64,000 nucleotides of DNA from Mesorhizobium jarvisii (lineage in GTDB: Bacteria > Pseudomonadota > Alphaproteobacteria > Rhizobiales > Rhizobiaceae). The position numbers were made by a program, and so were the translations under genes. The notes beneath the pieces are model-generated. The model saw only the letters and a list, made by a program, of their open reading frames with translations. It had not been told where the DNA came from and did not search any database. Below are positions 17,412 to 25,305 of this stretch, piece by piece. Where the stretch lies: positions 124,001 through 188,000 of the forward strand of contig NZ_QZXA01000004.1 of assembly GCF_003601985.1 (NCBI RefSeq), read 5' to 3'. The stretch's first letter is position 1. Each line of letters begins with the position of its first letter.

Positions 17412-17687
17412 ATGTCGCTTCCAAAATTCATCGTTGGGATGATTTTCGCTCTTGCAATCGTCGTCGCCTGGTCATGGCTTGGTGGCGCGTCGCTAGGCAT
17501 GACGCTGCTACGCGTCATCATCTGCGCCGTGATCATCCAGGCCGGCTATTTCGTCCTCGTCTATGCCATGATCGCCCGGAGCGCGCCGACGCCTGCCGAC
17601 AGGCTGCGTGAAGCCGAGAGAAAGCTGAGTTCGCCAGACGTGACCGAAGGCGAGAAGCTGGGCAACGCCCGGCGCAGCCTGCACTAG
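17412..17687 (+). CDS. exoX: Exopolysaccharide production repressor ExoX
   Basis: 91 residues, matching the size of S. meliloti ExoX (98). Two membrane segments (FIVGMIFALAIVVAWSW and LLRVIICAVIIQAGYFVLVY) are followed by a charged tail of about 30 residues (ADRLREAERKLSSPDVTEGEK). ExoX-type proteins lower EPS production in a dose-dependent manner relative to ExoY, probably by direct contact in the inner membrane. ATG 17412 is taken as the start; it has only a poor ribosome-binding site (GTTGGGT), consistent with low expression. Divergent from exoY as in S. meliloti, and convergent with the lasso-cluster ABC gene 24 bp away. Confidence 0.85.
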   Translation: MSLPKFIVGMIFALAIVVAWSWLGGASLGMTLLRVIICAVIIQAGYFVLVYAMIARSAPTPADRLREAERKLSSPDVTEGEKLGNARRSLH

Positions 17688-17711
17688 TTCCTGCAAAGGA
17701 TATCCGCGACC

Positions 17712-19568
17712 TCAGGCCACATTGGCGGGTTCGGTTTCCGACTGCTCCCCCGACAGCATCCTCGACAGCCGGCTCGCCGGCTTCGCCTTCAGCCGCTGAT
17801 ACTGGCCGACCTCCACGACGCGGCCGTCTTCCATCGCCACCACCCAGTCGGCGAAGGCGATCATCGACGGCCGGTGCGCGATGGTCAGGATGGTCATCGC
17901 GCCGCGCAAGCCGTCGATCGACCGGGCGATCAGCGACTGGTTCTGCCAGTCGAGCGCGCTGGTCGCCTCATCGAGGATGAGCAGCGACGGCTTGCGCAGC
18001 AGCGCACGCGCCAGCGCAATGCGTTGACGCTCGCCGCCCGAGAGCCGCACGCCGCGGTCGCCGACCACGGTCTCGAGCCGCTGGTCGAGCCGTTCGACGA
18101 AGTCACCGGCATGCGCGGCGCGCAGAGCGGTCCACAGATCGTCGTCGCTGGCCTGCGGCGCTGCAAGGCGCAGGTTGGCCGCGATCGTGTCATGCAGCAG
18201 GAACACGTCCTGCGGCACATAGGCCACCTGATCGCGCCAGCGCCGGCGATTGCCGGCATCGATCTCGACGCCGTCGACTAGGATCTTGCCGGCGGTCGGC
18301 TCGAGCAGGCCGAGCAGCATGTCGGCGATCGTGCTTTTGCCCGATCCCGAGGGGCCGATCAGGGCCGTGACCTTGCCGGCCGGCAGGCCGAAGGTGATGT
18401 CGCTCACCACTGCCTTGCCGGAGCCGTCATCGTAGCCGAAGGAGACGCCGCGAATATTCAGCCCGGTATCGAGCGACAGCTTTTGCGCATTCTCGGATTC
18501 GGCATGGCCAGGCTCGCGCTCGGCGTCGAAACGGGCCTGCAGGCTGCGCATGGCCGTATAGGCGGGCAGGTTGATCAGCACCTGCTGGGCCTGGGTCTGC
18601 ATGTCCATGAAGCGCGGCGCGATGCGCATGAAGACGAGAAGCAGCACGACAATCTCGGCCAGCGACAGGTTGAAGCGGACCAGCGCCACATAGATGAACA
18701 GGCTGAGGCCCACGACGCTCGCCACCTGGAACACCGCGGTGCCGATCGAGCTGTTGCGCACATAGTCGATGTTGTCGGCCTTCATCTTTTCCAGCGTCGA
18801 CTGCAACTGCGCGAAATAGCTGGCCTCGACATTCAGGCTCTTGGCCACCTTGATACCGCCGAGGAACTCCGAGACCGTGCGGTACTGATCCTGGCGATTG
18901 CTGGTCAGGACACGCCCGAAAGCGGTGGCGCGCGCGCGAAACGGCTGCAGTGCTATGAACATCACGATGCCGATGACGATCGCAAACGCCGTCATCACCG
19001 GTGAAATGAACATCGAGATCACGAGATAGCCCACCAAAAGCACTGATATCTGCACCAGCATCAGCAGCGAGAAGGCGGCGCCCTGGACGCGATCGATATC
19101 GCCGGTCAGGGCATGATCGAGATCGGAGCTGCGCATGCGCGAGAACACGCCCCAGCGCGCCTTGCCGATGCTCTCGAACAGGTTCATGCGCAAACGGTTG
19201 ATGAAATCGAAGAGAAGCCTGGCCATGTAGACCGACTTGAAGCGGTTGAACGCGGCCTGCACGGCAACGAGCCCGACCAGCGCGCACAGCACCGTCGTCA
19301 GCTGCAGCGTTCCCTCCGGCACCAGCCAGCGCACGAAATCATTGTTCGGCAGCCGCACCGCGAAATCCTGGTCGGCGCGCCCGACAAGGTGCAGCAGCGG
19401 CACAAGCAGCAGGATCGAGATACCCTCCGTCAGGCTGCCGAGGATCAGGAACAGCAGCGCCGTCCAGGTCCGCCGCCCGCCGATCTGGGCGATGACGGCG
19501 CCGAACGCGGCGACATCGCGAAACAGCGACAGGCGAAGGATCGAGGATTTGGACATGATTGCGCTCAC
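17712..19568 (-). CDS. ABC exporter (fused membrane and ATPase domains), last gene of the lasso-peptide cluster
   Basis: 618 residues. A six-helix type-1 exporter domain occupies about 20-330. The ATPase domain has Walker A GPSGSGKST at 405-413, signature LSGGE at 509-513 and Walker B LLILDEATSALD. This is the D protein expected in lasso-peptide clusters, where it exports the mature peptide and often gives self-immunity. The start GTG at 19568 overlaps the stop of the kinase gene as GTGA, the same tight coupling seen through the cluster; ATG 19556 is the alternative. Being next to exo genes, a polysaccharide role was considered, but the 4-bp overlaps with lasso genes argue against it. Confidence 0.88.
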   Translation of the reverse strand: MSAIMSKSSILRLSLFRDVAAFGAVIAQIGGRRTWTALLFLILGSLTEGISILLLVPLLHLVGRADQDFAVRLPNNDFVRWLVPEGTLQLTTVLCALVGLVAVQAAFNRFKSVYMARLLFDFINRLRMNLFESIGKARWGVFSRMRSSDLDHALTGDIDRVQGAAFSLLMLVQISVLLVGYLVISMFISPVMTAFAIVIGIVMFIALQPFRARATAFGRVLTSNRQDQYRTVSEFLGGIKVAKSLNVEASYFAQLQSTLEKMKADNIDYVRNSSIGTAVFQVASVVGLSLFIYVALVRFNLSLAEIVVLLLVFMRIAPRFMDMQTQAQQVLINLPAYTAMRSLQARFDAEREPGHAESENAQKLSLDTGLNIRGVSFGYDDGSGKAVVSDITFGLPAGKVTALIGPSGSGKSTIADMLLGLLEPTAGKILVDGVEIDAGNRRRWRDQVAYVPQDVFLLHDTIAANLRLAAPQASDDDLWTALRAAHAGDFVERLDQRLETVVGDRGVRLSGGERQRIALARALLRKPSLLILDEATSALDWQNQSLIARSIDGLRGAMTILTIAHRPSMIAFADWVVAMEDGRVVEVGQYQRLKAKPASRLSRMLSGEQSETEPANVA

Positions 19569-20596
19569 CGCTGCCGACGGCCGGCCGCCAGATCTCCGGT
19601 CATGAGGTCTTGGGCCGCCAGATCCCCGGCCGCCAGGTCGCTTTCGATCAGCGCCACGGCCTCGCCAATCCTGTCGAGGCCGGTCGGAACTTCCAGCCGG
19701 AACACGCCGACATGGTTAGCGATTGCTGAACATTGGCGAAGGTGCAGCGCCGCGAAATCGCCGGAGAGCGCCGCGCGGCCGAAGCGCGTCACATAGGAGA
19801 ACTTGATGATCGCCGGCAGGGCGGCAATCCCGGGCAAGGCCGAGACCGCGGCCTTCGCGCCGCGCTCGAGGACATAGATCCTGGTCGCCGGCACCATGCC
19901 GCCGGAGAAGGCGCCATGCAGGCGATGCTGCATCTTCTCGATCGCCGGATGCACTTGCGGCCGCACCTCCGCCTGGCCAAGCGAGATCGCGGCCGCCGCG
20001 TCGGCGGCAAGCTTGATCTGGGGAAAGCCCGGAACGATCATCGGCGCGTCCGGTCTGGCGAGATGCAGCGCCACGACATCGTCGGTAAGCAGATGATGAC
20101 CGGCCCGGATCAGCGCGCTTGCCGTGGTCGATTTGCCGGCACCCTTGTCGCCCATGAAGATGGCGCCCCTGCCGGCCACCGCGATGGCGCTGGCATGCAG
20201 GACGAGCAGGCCACGCTGGTGCAGCAGCAGCGCCATCACCGGCCCGAGCAGTGGAAAGGCAAGCAGGGCGTCATCGACGCCGGGCGCCGGCTCGATATCA
20301 ATGCGGCTGGCATTGCTGATCAGAAAGGAGCCGACGGCATGCCAAGCCAGATATTGCCGGTCCGGCTCGAAGCGGAAGATCGTCGCGGCCTCGGACGAAG
20401 GCTTCGGCATGTCGATCGTGCCGATGGCGATCAGTATATCCGCCGCAGCCGGCTCGGCCGGCTCCAGCTCGGGCAGCGCCACGTCGGACGCCACGGTCAG
20501 GCCATAGGCCCGGTAGTAGCGCCGCTCCCGCATCGTCTGGCCATCGGAAGGAGGATCGTCAAGATATGTGGCGAGCGGCTGGTTGGGAGGCGTCAT
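19565..20596 (-). CDS. HPr-kinase-like lasso-peptide kinase
   Basis: 343 residues. The C-terminal half resembles the HPr kinase/phosphorylase fold: HAS at 134-136, Walker A GDKGAGKST at 149-157 and the Asp pair TDD at 171-173. HPrK homologues in Paenibacillus, Symbiobacterium and some proteobacterial lasso clusters phosphorylate the C-terminal Ser of the precursor; the precursor here ends in Ser, so that is the predicted reaction. The N-terminal 110 residues are a separate domain of unknown role. The C-terminus is odd: four pentads DLAAG, DLAAQ, DLMTG, DLAAG encoded by imperfect 15-bp repeats (19580-19639). Start ATG 20596 overlaps the cyclase stop (ATGA). The assignment rests on motif and context. 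Confidence 0.82.
   Translation of the reverse strand: MTPPNQPLATYLDDPPSDGQTMRERRYYRAYGLTVASDVALPELEPAEPAAADILIAIGTIDMPKPSSEAATIFRFEPDRQYLAWHAVGSFLISNASRIDIEPAPGVDDALLAFPLLGPVMALLLHQRGLLVLHASAIAVAGRGAIFMGDKGAGKSTTASALIRAGHHLLTDDVVALHLARPDAPMIVPGFPQIKLAADAAAAISLGQAEVRPQVHPAIEKMQHRLHGAFSGGMVPATRIYVLERGAKAAVSALPGIAALPAIIKFSYVTRFGRAALSGDFAALHLRQCSAIANHVGVFRLEVPTGLDRIGEAVALIESDLAAGDLAAQDLMTGDLAAGRRQR
19580..19639. repeat. Imperfect 15-bp tandem repeats at the 3' end of the kinase gene
   Basis: Four units encode D-L-x-x-G/Q pentapeptides just before the final RRQR. The unit GATCTGGCGGCC or a close variant appears three times. Such repeats can gain or lose units by slippage, changing tail length without breaking the frame. 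Confidence 0.6.
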
Positions 20597-22515
20597 GCGT
20601 GTCTCCCGCTGTGCTGGACCTGCCGCAGCCACAGCGACAGCGAGGCCGAACGCCAGACATACTGGACATCCAGCGGCGCTGCCTGATCGGGCTGGCGCAG
20701 CAGCCGCGCATAGGCGGCGCTCACCTGCGGCAGGTTGACATAGGGCGCGATACGGCCGGCATCCGAAACCAGCAGCTGTTCCAGGAGGTCGCGGTGGTTG
20801 CGCACCATGCCGTTGACGAGATTGGCGGTGAAATCGATCTTGTCGCGCCGCCACTGCACCGCCGCCGGCAGGATGCCCTCCATGGCCCGTCGCAACACGT
20901 AGCGGCCAAAGCCGTGGCTGAGTTTCTCCTCGCCTGGCAGCGCCAGGCAGAATTCGACCAGCGGCTTGTCCCAGAACGGATAGCGCGGCTCGACGCCGAA
21001 ATTGGCCGCGGCCTTGTCGAGCACTTCGAAAGAGTGCGGCACATAGCCGTTGGACAGGATCCAGCGATGGCTGAGCGCGTCGCTGGCCTGGACGCCGGGC
21101 GGCATGTAGCCGGCCCGATGGAAGCGGTCGATGAGTTCGGTCCGCCTGGCCAGGTCCGGATTGATCAGGTCGCGCCAGCTGCGGCCGCGCTGCATTTGCG
21201 TGGGCTTGCGTATCCTGTTCAGGGCACGGTTCGCCAGCTGTCTCGCCTTGGCGATGCGCCATGCCGGTCCGTAAAGGGTCAGGAACTGGAAATAGAGGCC
21301 GAGCGTGCTGTCGCCATAAGTGTCGGAGGCGCTGCGAACCTCGCGCCAAAGGTCCAGCCACCTTCCGCCATTGGCAAGCTCGTGCAGATGGCCGTGTCCC
21401 TGTGAGACGACCTCGTCGCCGCCATGGCCGTCGAGCAGCACCTTGATGCCTTTTGCGCCCGCCGTCCGGTAAATGCCGCGGGTCAGCGTCAGGCCCGGCG
21501 CCAGGAAGGTGCCCTCCTGTTCCTCCAGCACCCGCTCGAACTCGGCGAAGGGCGCATAATTGCCGACAGGGATCAGTGTCGGATCGGTCTTCTGCTGATC
21601 GAGCACGGCATCGATGAAGACCCGTTCGTCCATCGAAGAGCCCTTCTCGAAAACCAGCGAAAAGGTCGGCAGCCTGGGTTTCCGCTCGGCGGCGTTCTGC
21701 AGGCCGGCGACACAGGCGATCGAGGAGGAATCGAGACCGCCGCTCAGCATCGCGCCGACCGACTGGCTTCCGCGCATGCGGTTGCGCACCGATTGCGAAA
21801 ATAGATGCGCGAATTCCTCCGCCGCATCCGACCGCGGCGGTCGTGCCGACGGCTCGATCTGCCAGTATCGTCGCAGCACCACCTGCTGCGCGGTGACAGT
21901 TAGGCTGTGGCGCGCCGGCAGGCTGAAGATATCGCTGTAGGGGGTGGATTGCGGGTCGTCCGGAAGCCCGGCCAGAAATCCCGAAATGCGGTGCTCGCTG
22001 ATGCGCACGCCGACCCCGTCAAGCCCAAGCATAGGCCCGATCTCCGAGGCAAAGGCAAAGCGCCGGTCCGCGGCGTGATAGTAGAATGGCTTGACCCCGA
22101 AATGGTCGCGCGCGCAGAACAAAAGCTGCCGCTCGGCATCCCAGATGGCAAAGGCGAAATCGCCCTGCAGGTGCGCGGGGCTGGCTTCGCCCCAGCGCAG
22201 ATAGGCCCGCATCAGCAATACGGCGTCCGCAACCGACCTGTCGCGTATGCCAAGCCTCGCCATCAGCTCGTCGCGATTGTCCAGCCGGCAATCGGCGGTG
22301 ATGGCGAGCTTGCCGCCTGCCATCGTCAGCGGGCCGGGACCGGCTTCATCCGTGGTGTTGAGCCAGGCGTGGCCGAGCGCGATGCCGCTGTCCAGCCACC
22401 AGGAGTTTCCGTCGGGTCCGCGATGGCGCATGCGGGCCAGCATCCGCTGGATGTCGCTTGCCGCGTCCACCGGCGCGGGGTCCTGTCGCAGCAGGATTCC
22501 GGCGACGCCGCTCAT
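20593..22515 (-). CDS. Lasso-peptide macrolactam cyclase (asparagine-synthetase-like, C protein)
   Basis: 640 residues. Residues 1-200 form a class II glutaminase-like domain beginning MSGVAGILL; the catalytic Cys2 of true AsnB is Ser2 here, so glutamine hydrolysis is not expected. The synthetase domain has the ATP pyrophosphatase loop SGGLDSS at 258-264 and a conserved GHGGDE. Lasso cyclases adenylate an Asp or Glu side chain and join it to the N-terminal amine of the core peptide; the matching acceptor is Asp9 of the predicted core. ATG 22515 was chosen over the long upstream frame because it overlaps the B2 stop as ATGA. Family and context together make this assignment strong. Confidence 0.9.
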   Translation of the reverse strand: MSGVAGILLRQDPAPVDAASDIQRMLARMRHRGPDGNSWWLDSGIALGHAWLNTTDEAGPGPLTMAGGKLAITADCRLDNRDELMARLGIRDRSVADAVLLMRAYLRWGEASPAHLQGDFAFAIWDAERQLLFCARDHFGVKPFYYHAADRRFAFASEIGPMLGLDGVGVRISEHRISGFLAGLPDDPQSTPYSDIFSLPARHSLTVTAQQVVLRRYWQIEPSARPPRSDAAEEFAHLFSQSVRNRMRGSQSVGAMLSGGLDSSSIACVAGLQNAAERKPRLPTFSLVFEKGSSMDERVFIDAVLDQQKTDPTLIPVGNYAPFAEFERVLEEQEGTFLAPGLTLTRGIYRTAGAKGIKVLLDGHGGDEVVSQGHGHLHELANGGRWLDLWREVRSASDTYGDSTLGLYFQFLTLYGPAWRIAKARQLANRALNRIRKPTQMQRGRSWRDLINPDLARRTELIDRFHRAGYMPPGVQASDALSHRWILSNGYVPHSFEVLDKAAANFGVEPRYPFWDKPLVEFCLALPGEEKLSHGFGRYVLRRAMEGILPAAVQWRRDKIDFTANLVNGMVRNHRDLLEQLLVSDAGRIAPYVNLPQVSAAYARLLRQPDQAAPLDVQYVWRSASLSLWLRQVQHSGRHA

Positions 22516-23027
22516 CGGCTGCCGTGGTCGACCAGATGCGCGAAACCATCGACGGAGCCGCCAAGCACGACATGGTTGTCGCTGACCAGCCAGGCATGCG
22601 CCTTCAACTGCTCGCCCGTGCCGCGTTCGATGCCGATGCGGATGTTGGAGGCATTGCCCTGGCGCGCGAGAATGTATTGGCCCGAAAGCGCCTGGGTAAG
22701 GCAGGAGGCGCGCGGAACGAACCGTGCGGCAGCGGCAACCCCCCAGGCGACGAGCCGCAGCTCGCCCATGCTGGCGCACTGGCGCGCGTTGAGTCGGGTC
22801 ACCATGCCGCGAACACGGTTGTAGGAGAACAAGGTCAGCCCCAGCCGGACGGTCGCGACCACCAGCAGGCAATGACAGAGGAAAAGTGCTTCCGGGCCAT
22901 TCAGGGACAGGACCCTGGCCAATCCCCGGCCGGGCCGGCGGTTGGCAGGCCTCGGTCTCTGGTCCGTCGCAGGTCTCCGCCGCGAGATCATGGCCTTTGG
23001 CGGAACCTGCCTAGACAAGTGCCTCAT
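22512..23027 (-). CDS. Lasso-peptide leader peptidase (transglutaminase-like, B2 protein)
   Basis: 171 residues. A hydrophobic segment (LFLCHCLLVVATVRLGLTLF) is followed by the transglutaminase-like catalytic core: Cys109 in ASCLTQA, His144 in KAHAWL and Asp150 or a nearby acid. This is the cysteine protease that removes the leader, after which the new N-terminus is cyclised. Start ATG 23027 has GAGG seven bases upstream and overlaps the B1 gene by 17 bp; ATG 22991 is possible. Split B1/B2 genes are typical of Gram-positive clusters and of kinase-containing ones, while many proteobacteria have a fused B protein. Confidence 0.88.
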   Translation of the reverse strand: MRHLSRQVPPKAMISRRRPATDQRPRPANRRPGRGLARVLSLNGPEALFLCHCLLVVATVRLGLTLFSYNRVRGMVTRLNARQCASMGELRLVAWGVAAAARFVPRASCLTQALSGQYILARQGNASNIRIGIERGTGEQLKAHAWLVSDNHVVLGGSVDGFAHLVDHGSR

Positions 23028-23310
23028 TGTGCAGCCTCGCAAGTCCGTTTTCGGCGAAGCCCCTAAGCAAGGCGTCGACGTCAGCCTTGCAGCGCTCGGC
23101 GTCGACATTGTAGCGCGCAAGCACAGCGCTGCGGATATCGGCGATCGACTTCGGCTCCTGGATTTGCTCCCAGATGAACGCGCCGACGCTGTTGAGGCTG
23201 TAATAGATATTGGATTTCAGGTTGAGAAGCGCGAGGCCATCGCCGAATTCACAGGCCACCGCATCCCCGGTGGCACTTACGCAATCGTGCTCGGATGGGT
23301 TCCAGTTCAT
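23011..23310 (-). CDS. PqqD-like RiPP recognition element (lasso B1 protein)
   Basis: 99 residues with the PqqD/RRE fold pattern: two beta strands (DAVACEFGDGLALLNLKSNIYYSLN), then the helix VGAFIWEQIQEP and the winged helical part (IADIRSAVLARYNVDAERCKADVDALLRGFAENGL). In lasso pathways it binds the leader peptide through its YxxPxL motif, which the precursor here carries, and presents it to B2. The gene is 136 bp downstream of the precursor gene, separated by two hairpins, and overlaps B2. Confidence 0.9.
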   Translation of the reverse strand: MNWNPSEHDCVSATGDAVACEFGDGLALLNLKSNIYYSLNSVGAFIWEQIQEPKSIADIRSAVLARYNVDAERCKADVDALLRGFAENGLARLHNEALV

Positions 23311-23365
23311 GCCAAAACCTCGTTAGCAACACACGGTCTACGCGTCGTCAGTTAAAAAGCGGAAA

Positions 23366-23387
23366 GTCGGGGATTTTCATCCCCGGC
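23366..23387 (-). terminator. Hairpin between lasso precursor and B1 (attenuator-like)
   Basis: CGGGGA (23368-23373) pairs with TCCCCG (23380-23385) around a six-base loop. On the minus strand five T residues follow about ten bases later. It probably lets only part of transcription continue into the processing genes. Confidence 0.5.
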
Positions 23388-23407
23388 TCCATTTACGGTC
23401 TTCAATC

Positions 23408-23433
23408 CTGGAGGCCCAACGTCACTCCTCCAG
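23408..23433 (-). other. Second hairpin after the lasso precursor gene
   Basis: CTGGAGG (23408-23414) pairs with CCTCCAG (23427-23433), twelve-base loop, 14 bp after the precursor stop. It could protect the precursor mRNA 3' end so that peptide is made in excess of enzymes. Confidence 0.5.
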
Positions 23434-23446
23434 AACCAAGCTGGTC

Positions 23447-23599
23447 TCAGGAGAACGTCAGATCGCCAATCGGGGTGTGCGCCGGAAACGACGCGTCGAT
23501 TGCCGTGCTGCCGCCACCGCCCTGGGTAATGGTTTCGATCGAACCATGTACCGTCAGGCTTGGCGTTTCGTACTCATGCTTTTCAACATTCTGTTCCAT
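23447..23599 (-). CDS. Lasso-peptide precursor (50 residues)
   Basis: Leader, residues 1-26, ends YETPSLTVHGSIETITQ and carries the full lasso leader pattern Y-x2-P-x-L-x3-G-x5-T-x. Tyr10, Pro13, Leu15 and Gly19 form the B1-binding part, and Thr25 is the conserved penultimate residue before cleavage. The core, residues 27-50, starts GGGGSTAID, so Gly1 and Asp9 can form a nine-residue macrolactam ring. The tail is ASFPAHTPIGDLTFS, 15 residues with Phe12 and His15 as possible steric plugs. There is no Cys, so a class II lasso is predicted. The C-terminal residue is Ser, the expected target of the kinase encoded downstream. GGAG lies just before ATG 23599. The other lasso genes follow on the same strand. 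Confidence 0.92.
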   Translation of the reverse strand: MEQNVEKHEYETPSLTVHGSIETITQGGGGSTAIDASFPAHTPIGDLTFS

Positions 23600-24107
23600 T
23601 TTACTCTCCAATGAGGACTGGAAACGGCCTGTCGAGTGCCGTCAGCACTTTCATGCTGCGATGCAATAGCTGCATGGCAACATTTATGAGTCAAGCCTGA
23701 TTTACTTCTGGTTAATCAATTACGGGTTGCGGGCGTCACCATGCGTGTGCGGAATGCTCAAGATTCGGCCGCTGTCGAGCTGAAGCTCGGTGCAGTCTGC
23801 CTTCAGCACGGGCTATTCTTTAAGCAATTGAATTTGCTTGCATAAAAAGTTCATGGCGGCGGCGCTTTTTTAGGCATGGCTAAAAAGATGAATTCTTGTT
23901 AGCCAGCCGGTGTCGATGATCAGCTGAAGCCGCCTCGATTGGGTCGGGATTTCAGCCGTATGTTGCGCTGCTCGAGAAACGGCGGCAAACGCTCTGGTTG
24001 CAAAATTTCGCGCTGTGAAAGGAAAGACTTTACGGCGTCGAGGTTTTTGAGGATGCTTTGTTTCGCACCTGCAGCATAAACGTCGTGCAAACCGCATTTT
24101 GGAGACT
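23600..24107. promoter_or_regulatory. Divergent region between lasso precursor and nucleotidyltransferase genes
   Basis: 508 bp, more A/T-rich than the flanks, with no credible gene (a 75-codon minus-strand frame at 23870-24097 has no coding character). It contains the lasso ribosome-binding site, a YTGC-N3-GCAR dyad at 23653-23668, a small dyad CGAGC-TGAA-GCTCG at 23776-23789, and CTTTTTTAG facing CTAAAAAG at 23865-23887. Promoters for both divergent units should lie here. Confidence 0.55.
23653..23668. promoter_or_regulatory. YTGC-N3-GCAR dyad upstream of the lasso precursor
   Basis: Read on the minus strand TATTGCATCGCAGCAT, centred about 60 bp before the precursor start. Confidence 0.45.
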
Positions 24108-25241
24108 ATGCGCTCAATGGCCTTGCCGGAAAGTTCCTACGAACGACTGCGCGCAGCCGACTGTGCCGACGAGATTGCTTATGTGCAGGCCTGCCTGCGG
24201 TTGTATTTCTCAGGCGCGGCGGCTGCGGCCGGCGATGTGTCGACGCCGAGCCTTTCCGCCACCGCCGTCGCCGATATCGCCAGGCTGAACAAGGTCGCCA
24301 CCTTCGTTTTGAAAGCGCTGTCGCGCGCCCCGGCCAGCGAAAGGCCCGCCGAGCTTTTCCAATGGCTCGACGCCTATCGTCGGCGGACGGTTTCGATGAA
24401 CGCCGCCTGTCTCATGGATTCGATGGCGATCCATAAGGCGCTGCGCGACAGGCAGATCGATTTCGTCTTTCTCAAAGGTCCCTTCCAGCAGCATCTGCTC
24501 TATGACGACCATTTCATGAAGCCTTCGGGCGATGTCGACATCCTGGTTTCCCCGGCCGGATTCTCGAAAGCACGCGATGCGCTGCGCTCGATCGGCTATG
24601 AGGTCTCAGGCAAGTCACGCTCCGTCTGGTGGGTTCGCTTCCTTGGCGAACAGCACATGATCCGTGGCAACGGGCCGTCCACGGTCGACCTTCATTATCG
24701 CCTCCAGCAGCCCGGTTCGCCCAGCCCGCGCGATGCCGACGGCTTCCTGCGGCGCAAGCGGCTGGTCGAGATCACCGGCACCGAAGTGCCCTTCACGTCG
24801 GCCGCCGACACGCTGATGCTGTCCTGCATCAGCGTCGCCAAGGCCCTGTTCAACCACGAACCCTGTGCCGGCTATGTCTGCGATATCAGGGCCAGCGCCA
24901 ACCGTCTTGGCGAGGCCGATCAGCAGCGTGTGCTGGATGCAGCGGTAAGCCAGGGGCTGGACGACACGTTGCTGCTCGGCCTGCGCGCCGCCGATGTACT
25001 GCTGGGCGCCACCGGCACGGTTCTGTCGGAGCGGGCCAAGCCGATCTTGTCGCGCATCGGCAATGATGACCTGCTCAACATGGTTATCGCGCCATGGCTG
25101 TCGTCCTTGCGGTGGCCGCAGCGGCGAACGGTGTTGTGGGAATTGTGCGGCAGGGCTCCCGTGCGCTACCTGGCCGAGGCCGGCTGGGCAGCGTCGGCGG
25201 ATCTCAGTCGCCGCATCTTCGAGCGGCCGGCCAGCCCGTGA
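24108..25241 (+). CDS. Nucleotidyltransferase-family protein associated with the lasso cluster
   Basis: 377 residues of the NTP_transf_5 type (PF14907-like). The core is VFLKGPFQQHLLYDDHF, then the diagnostic GDVDILV (G-x-D-x-D-x-h metal site) near residues 143-149 and STVDLHYRL. Proteins of this family often accompany lasso, lanthipeptide and EPS loci; their chemistry is mostly undefined, though transfer of a nucleotide or nucleotide-sugar is expected. GGAG at 24101 lies close to ATG 24108, and ATG 24117 is an alternative. It is divergent from the lasso operon and in line with exoU, so it could serve either system. Confidence 0.75.
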   Translation: MRSMALPESSYERLRAADCADEIAYVQACLRLYFSGAAAAAGDVSTPSLSATAVADIARLNKVATFVLKALSRAPASERPAELFQWLDAYRRRTVSMNAACLMDSMAIHKALRDRQIDFVFLKGPFQQHLLYDDHFMKPSGDVDILVSPAGFSKARDALRSIGYEVSGKSRSVWWVRFLGEQHMIRGNGPSTVDLHYRLQQPGSPSPRDADGFLRRKRLVEITGTEVPFTSAADTLMLSCISVAKALFNHEPCAGYVCDIRASANRLGEADQQRVLDAAVSQGLDDTLLLGLRAADVLLGATGTVLSERAKPILSRIGNDDLLNMVIAPWLSSLRWPQRRTVLWELCGRAPVRYLAEAGWAASADLSRRIFERPASP

Positions 25242-25305
25242 TGGCGGTGGCGTCGCAATACGTACAGGGCGAGGGCAAATCGGAACCTGTGCAAGAGGCT
25301 AACCC

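Noticed and set aside
17712..19568. ABC protein as an EPS exporter
   Set aside because: It overlaps the lasso kinase gene by 4 bp and ExoP/ExoF/ExoT/ExoQ already provide Wzy-type export; a lasso exporter role fits better.
23870..24097. 75-codon minus-strand frame upstream of the nucleotidyltransferase gene
   Set aside because: Unusual composition, no ribosome-binding site, lies in a divergent promoter region.
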